From assembly GCA_003176075.1 (NCBI GenBank), contig PSRN01000057.1, forward strand, positions 1-9,655: DNA of 9,655 nucleotides. The letters are read 5' to 3'. This stretch comes from Bdellovibrio sp. (GTDB taxonomy: Bacteria; Bdellovibrionota; Bdellovibrionia; Bdellovibrionales; Bdellovibrionaceae). The notes beneath the pieces are model-generated. The model saw nothing but the letters and a program-made list of their open reading frames with translations. It had not been told where the DNA came from and searched no databases. Of this stretch, positions 6,750 through 9,655 are shown in pieces (position 1 is the stretch's first letter; every line of letters begins with the position of its first letter). The position numbers and the translations under genes were made by a program.

Positions 6750-7385
6750 ATAAGTCCCGATCAGTTCACCTTGCGCCAAAATATGCCCTTTCATTGCTTG
6801 CTCGAGATCGGCTTTCTTGGGGGACTCCAGCTTCAGCTCGGCATCCAAGGCGTAAATCTTGTGGAAGTAGCGATGACGGCCCACGGGTGGGCAAGGGCCA
6901 CCGTATTTGCCGCGGCTCCAGTCGTTGATTCCGGCCTGCGCGCCGGGCGGGGTGCCGCTATTCTCCGCCAACCCCAGAACAGTTGGCGGAATGTTGTAAA
7001 CAACCCAGTGGACCCACACCATCCGAGGCGCCCTGGGGTCGGGCGCATCGGGGTCGTCAATCACCAAGGCGAAGCTCTTGGTGCCCGGGGGAGCGCTCCC
7101 CCACTTCAAGGGGGGCGAGATGTCTTTCCCTTCGCAGGTGTAGCGTGCGGGGATTTCACCTTGGGGAGAAAAAGCCGGCGAGGTGAGCTCGATTGTTTGT
7201 ACGGTTGCTTTCTGTTGCGCCATGGTGGGGCCTCCAAGGGTTGTAGTTATGAGGGCCCCTATAAGGGTTCCAAACGGGGCCCAAAGGATCCTCCTCTTAC
7301 TCTTACTCTTACTCTTGCTCTTCGACCCCTTTTGGAAGGTACTCCAGCGCGTGTGTTTGTCGATTGGCAAATTCTGCATCGGCAT
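6726..7385 (-). CDS. PEBP/YbhB-family phosphatidylethanolamine-binding-like protein with a signal peptide
   Basis: Residues about 59-213 match the bacterial PEBP (YbhB/YbcL) family: IPARYTCEGKDISPPLKW (76-93), DPDAP (111-115), VHWVVYNIP (125-133), NDWSRGKYGGPCPP (154-167) and HRYFHKIYALDA (171-182). These make the anion-binding pocket; the family binds phosphate-bearing ligands or acts as inhibitors, and bacterial roles are mostly unknown. Ahead of it are about 20 polar residues, five Ser-Lys pairs (21-30), Arg-Arg, a hydrophobic core and TMA at 54-56, a plausible Sec signal with an unusually long basic n-region, so the protein is probably periplasmic. GGAGG is only 3 nt before the ATG at 7385 but 9 nt before a second ATG at 7379, which may be the true start. 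A further internal start at 7223 has its own ribosome site. The gene is monocistronic. Confidence 0.9.
   Translation of the reverse strand: MPMQNLPIDKHTRWSTFQKGSKSKSKSKSKRRILWAPFGTLIGALITTTLGGPTMAQQKATVQTIELTSPAFSPQGEIPARYTCEGKDISPPLKWGSAPPGTKSFALVIDDPDAPDPRAPRMVWVHWVVYNIPPTVLGLAENSGTPPGAQAGINDWSRGKYGGPCPPVGRHRYFHKIYALDAELKLESPKKADLEQAMKGHILAQGELIGTYEKKGAGK
7231..7235 (-). promoter_or_regulatory. Internal ribosome binding site inside the PEBP gene
   Basis: On the minus strand GGAGG (7235-7231) lies 7 nt before the in-frame ATG at 7223. Initiation there would give MAQQKATVQTIELTSP and a 165-residue product without a signal peptide, close to the usual YbhB length. It could be chance, since it falls in Gly-Gly-Pro codons, or it could make a cytoplasmic form. 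Confidence 0.4.
7295..7324. repeat. Hexanucleotide tandem repeat in the PEBP signal-peptide region
   Basis: Three TCTTAC units (7295-7312) are followed by variant units TCTTGC and TCTTCG (to 7324). On the minus strand they encode Ser-Lys five times at residues 21-30 of the PEBP protein. Because the unit is six bases, gain or loss would add or remove Ser-Lys pairs without a frameshift. Confidence 0.9.
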
Positions 7386-7429
7386 GTTCCTCCGCGCCCC
7401 ATCTTGTCAGTGAAATGGAGCGAAATTCA

Positions 7430-7669
7430 ATGGCTTACAAAATCATAACCGACTCCCGTACTCGCCAAGACAAAGTGCATTTTTTAGGCACCTCCGGTCA
7501 AGCCAAGTCGGTGCTTTCCGCACCTCCACAGACCAAGTCGGTGCCTTCGGCGCCTCCACAGACCAAGTCGATGCCTTCGGCATTTCCGAAATCGGGTGGG
7601 GCTGAACGGTCAGATTATTCACTCGCCAACGCGGTGGTCTTAAGGTATTCAGTTAGGGCGTGCACTTGA
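7430..7669 (+). CDS. Doubtful small ORF with a ten-residue Pro/Ser repeat
   Basis: From the ATG at 7430 (GGAG at 7418-7421, about 8 nt upstream) the frame stays open for 79 codons. It begins MAYKIITDSRTRQDK and then contains a ten-residue repeat: AKSVLSAPPQ, TKSVPSAPPQ, TKSMPSAFPK. The 30-bp repeat unit keeps the frame. Its stop TGA (7667-7669) overlaps a possible TTG start of the next gene (7666), which would fit coupling. The same DNA forms serial hairpins, so it may instead be an untranslated leader. There is no recognised domain. Confidence 0.3.
   Translation: MAYKIITDSRTRQDKVHFLGTSGQAKSVLSAPPQTKSVPSAPPQTKSMPSAFPKSGGAERSDYSLANAVVLRYSVRACT
7504..7593. repeat. Three 30-bp tandem repeats, each able to form a hairpin
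   Basis: Units at 7504-7533, 7534-7563 and 7564-7593 begin CAAGTCGGTGC or CAAGTCGATGC; the third diverges at its end. Each holds an inverted repeat: GGTGC/GCACC, GGTGCC/GGCGCC (one G-T pair) and ATGCC/GGCAT. The unit core GGTGCCTTCGGCGCCTCCAC equals eno bases 8659-8679 except for one missing G. The array lies about 70-150 nt upstream of the regulator-like gene and eno. Confidence 0.85.
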
Positions 7670-8559
7670 GTTGCAAATTGTCTCATGCAGTCATTCGTTT
7701 CCTCGAGGCTCATGATCAAGAGCTTTCGGGGTTGCGTTCGACTTTTTCAGTGCCCGATGAGTTTTTGCGCGATCCATCTTATTGGATGCGGGTCGAAGAG
7801 TTCGAGGAGTTCCTGGGGGAAATCGTTCGCCACCCCTGGACCTTTCCCATCGGCGACCTCCTGCAGACCATGGCCCGCTCCTGTGTCGAGTTGCGCAGCT
7901 GGGGAGTCCTGGACAGCGTCCTGCGCATGATGTTGTCACCCGCCGAGGTTTTTACCCAGCCCGAGCGCCTTCTTTCATATTTCATCGCTCCGCCGCCGCC
8001 GATCGATCACGTTTTGCGCAGCGAACACTCCATCGCCTTTGATTTACCGATGTCGACCGAGCAATATCCCTTGTCTTGCGAATTCCTGCGGGCTTCTTTG
8101 GAAGCTATTCCCTTGTTCATGAGTCAAGCGGAAGCCAATTGCACTTGGGACGGCATCCGCTTAAGCATCGACTGGAAGTCACGGCAAAACTCAATTTGTC
8201 ATGAGGCCGATTTGGGACGTCAGATGAGCCCCGCTTTGGCGCGCGACCTGTTAAAGAATTTAAGCCCTTGCGAAACGCCCCGGGGTCCGGCGCCGGCCCA
8301 TTCCCTCCCTCTGGTGGCGGCGGGAGTCCAACAGCATGACGTCACCGAGATTCGCAACCACGTGGCCAAGCTCAGCGACTATATGGTGCGCGCCCAACAG
8401 CTGATCACCTTGTTCTTGAGCTCGCAAAAACCTTCGCCGGTGATGAAGGAAGCCATGCGACGAGTGAACTGGGATCAAGTTCAAACACAGTTTCCACAGA
8501 CAGTTGAAGAATGTTACGAAATCTTTCGCAAAAATCAGGAGACCCAAAGCCATGTCTGA
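7660..8559 (+). CDS. Unrecognised cytoplasmic protein coupled to enolase
   Basis: The 299-residue reading uses the GTG at 7660. A TTG at 7666 is about as likely, since AGGG (7655-7658) is 7 nt before it and only 1 nt before the GTG. There is no signal peptide or membrane segment. Residues about 5-55 (HAVIRFLEAHDQELSGL, then VPDEFLRDPSYWMRVEEFEEFL) form a helical module resembling the N-terminal sensing region of some AraC-type and signalling proteins. The middle (about 65-170) is mixed, with SWGVLDSVLRMM and TWDGIRLSIDWK. The C-terminal third is helical (about 220-295, possible coiled coil) after a Pro-rich linker. No helix-turn-helix, kinase or output motif is visible, so I give no function. 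Its stop overlaps the eno start by 8 nt (ATGTCTGA, 8552-8559), so the two are almost certainly co-transcribed and perhaps translationally coupled. Confidence 0.85.
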   Translation: MHLSCKLSHAVIRFLEAHDQELSGLRSTFSVPDEFLRDPSYWMRVEEFEEFLGEIVRHPWTFPIGDLLQTMARSCVELRSWGVLDSVLRMMLSPAEVFTQPERLLSYFIAPPPPIDHVLRSEHSIAFDLPMSTEQYPLSCEFLRASLEAIPLFMSQAEANCTWDGIRLSIDWKSRQNSICHEADLGRQMSPALARDLLKNLSPCETPRGPAPAHSLPLVAAGVQQHDVTEIRNHVAKLSDYMVRAQQLITLFLSSQKPSPVMKEAMRRVNWDQVQTQFPQTVEECYEIFRKNQETQSHV

Positions 8560-9655
8560 AATTATGTCCATCCATGCCCGTGAAATTCTCGATAGTCGAG
8601 GCAATCCTACAGTCGAAGTGGAGGTGACCACCGCAGCCGGGATCACCGGTCGCGCGGCGGTGCCTTCGGGCGCCTCCACCGGCGCCCATGAGGCCTGTGA
8701 GCTGCGAGACAATGAAAAAGGCCGATACCTTGGCAAAAGCGTGCGCAAAGCCATCCACCATGTGAACGAAAACATCAAAAAGGCGCTCATCGGCCAGGAA
8801 GTTTTCAAACAGGTGGAGATCGACGAAGCCATGATTGCTCTTGATGGAACCAAGAACAAGTCGCGCCTGGGTGCTAACGCAATCCTGGGGGTCTCATTGG
8901 CCTGCGCGCGCGCCGCCAGCATCGAACTGAGATTGCCGCTTTTTCGCTATGTCGGCGGCTCGCAAGCTTGTCGCCTTCCTGTTCCGCTGATGAACGTGCT
9001 CAACGGCGGGGCCCACGCCGACAACGGACTGGATGTGCAGGAATTCATGATCGTCCCGGTGGTCAACGACAGCTTTGCCGAGTCCTTGCGGGCTGGTTCG
9101 GAAATTTTCCACACCTTAAAGAAGATTTTGGGCGAGCGAAATCTGGCCACCGCTGTCGGCGATGAAGGGGGCTTTGCTCCCGTGCTTAAGAATAACCAAG
9201 AGGCCCTTGATTTGCTGACGGCGGCGATTGAAAAGGCGGGATACCGGCCTGGCGAGCAAGTTTTCCTCGCTTTGGACGTGGCGGCCACGGAGCTCTTCAA
9301 GGACGGTCGTTACGAATGGGATAAAAAGAAAATCGCGGCTGAGGAGTTGATCAACCATTATGAGTCTTGGGTGAAAAACTATCCCTTGGTGAGTATTGAA
9401 GACGGCCTGGCTGAAGATGACTGGAACGCTTGGGTGCAATTGACCTCACGACTCGGGCAAGACGTGCAGCTTGTCGGTGATGATTTGTTCGTGACCAATA
9501 CGGAGAGGCTTGAAAAGGGGATCGCCAGCCATGCGGCCAACGCCTTGCTGGTGAAGGTGAATCAAATCGGAACTCTCACTGAAACGTGGCGGGCGGTGCG
9601 GTTGGCCCAACGGAACAAGTATCGGACCGTCATGTCCCATCGGAGTGGCGAGACC
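8552..9655 (+). CDS. eno: Enolase (2-phosphoglycerate dehydratase), cut by the right edge
   Basis: The 368 visible residues are a textbook bacterial enolase, about 60 short of full length. Enolase interconverts 2-phosphoglycerate and phosphoenolpyruvate in cytoplasmic glycolysis with two Mg2+ ions. Visible are REILDSRGNPTVEVEV near residue 10, the mobile loop VPSGASTG (37-44, Ser42), GGAHADN (152-158, His155), QEFMI (Glu164), GDEGGFAP (Glu205, catalytic acid/base), LALDVAATE (metal ligand Asp242), SIEDGLAEDDW (Glu283), VGDDLFVTN (Asp310), LVKVNQIGTLTET (Lys335, catalytic base) and MSHRSGET at the edge. All catalytic residues that fall inside the window are intact. The ATG at 8552 matches the usual MSEI start; AGGAG (8537-8541) lies 10 nt upstream, inside the preceding gene. 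The overlap with that gene is unusual, since eno more often follows pyrG or precedes a divIC/ftsB-type gene. Confidence 0.98.
   Translation, partial: MSEIMSIHAREILDSRGNPTVEVEVTTAAGITGRAAVPSGASTGAHEACELRDNEKGRYLGKSVRKAIHHVNENIKKALIGQEVFKQVEIDEAMIALDGTKNKSRLGANAILGVSLACARAASIELRLPLFRYVGGSQACRLPVPLMNVLNGGAHADNGLDVQEFMIVPVVNDSFAESLRAGSEIFHTLKKILGERNLATAVGDEGGFAPVLKNNQEALDLLTAAIEKAGYRPGEQVFLALDVAATELFKDGRYEWDKKKIAAEELINHYESWVKNYPLVSIEDGLAEDDWNAWVQLTSRLGQDVQLVGDDLFVTNTERLEKGIASHAANALLVKVNQIGTLTETWRAVRLAQRNKYRTVMSHRSGET

Noticed and set aside
7442..7447. TATGAT as -10 of the PEBP gene (minus strand)
   Set aside because: The hexamer is good but the nearest -35-like sequences (TTGTCT, TTGGCG) lie about 20 or 15 nt away, so the pair is not convincing.
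6771..7448. 225-codon plus-strand frame opposite the PEBP gene
   Set aside because: It is antisense to a gene with clear family motifs, has no matching domain, and its composition is that of a shadow frame.
7504..7593. CRISPR-like array
   Set aside because: The three 30-bp units abut with no spacers between them, and no cas genes are present.
8260..8922. 220-codon minus-strand frame
   Set aside because: It spans the end of the regulator-like gene and the start of eno on the opposite strand; eno is beyond doubt and the frame shows no family motif.
1..9655. tRNA, rRNA, insertion sequence or attachment site
   Set aside because: No cloverleaf-like sequence, rRNA core, transposase motif or terminal inverted repeats with target duplications were seen on reading through both strands.

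Overview
The window looks like an accessory stretch of a Gram-negative bacterial chromosome. Four of the seven clear protein genes begin with Sec-type signal peptides, the gene order is loose, and short tandem repeats sit near several gene starts. Enolase and a PEBP-family protein are typical of many bacteria. The regulator-like gene before enolase and the large unknown exported proteins remind me of Bdellovibrionota or a related deltaproteobacterial group, but that is recollection and not proof. Base composition is uneven: the left 2.6 kb is visibly AT-richer than the right-hand, enolase-side genes.

Left part (1-2636, minus strand): one continuous reading frame of at least 878 codons runs off the left edge. 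It encodes a large exported protein of unknown family with a long helical, partly hydrophobic middle. A candidate promoter lies just upstream.

Middle (2862-4942): two copies of a PF04185-type phosphoesterase gene lie in the same orientation, one decayed (about 2862-3060) and one intact (4094-4942). Between them, on the opposite strand, is a two-gene cassette: a minimal nucleotidyltransferase (MNT) and a HEPN protein, overlapping by ATGA. This is the standard layout of an MNT/HEPN toxin-antitoxin pair. Directly before the MNT gene are a hairpin and a run of seven pentanucleotide repeats.

Intergenic 4943-5474: promoter-like sites and short direct repeats lie upstream of the phosphoesterase, followed by about 400 bp with no recognisable gene.

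5475-6554 (plus): an exported protein built from two diverged copies of a domain with four cysteines each, family not recognised. It converges on a PEBP/YbhB-family gene (6726-7385, minus); a strong 11-bp stem-loop and a 99-bp pyrimidine tract lie at the junction. The PEBP gene has a hexanucleotide repeat in its signal-peptide region and a second, well-placed internal ribosome site.

Right part (7430-9655, plus): a doubtful small ORF carrying a 30-bp x3 repeat, an unrecognised 299-residue cytoplasmic protein, and enolase (eno, cut by the right edge) are closely packed with overlapping ends. They probably form one transcription unit that couples the unknown protein to glycolysis.
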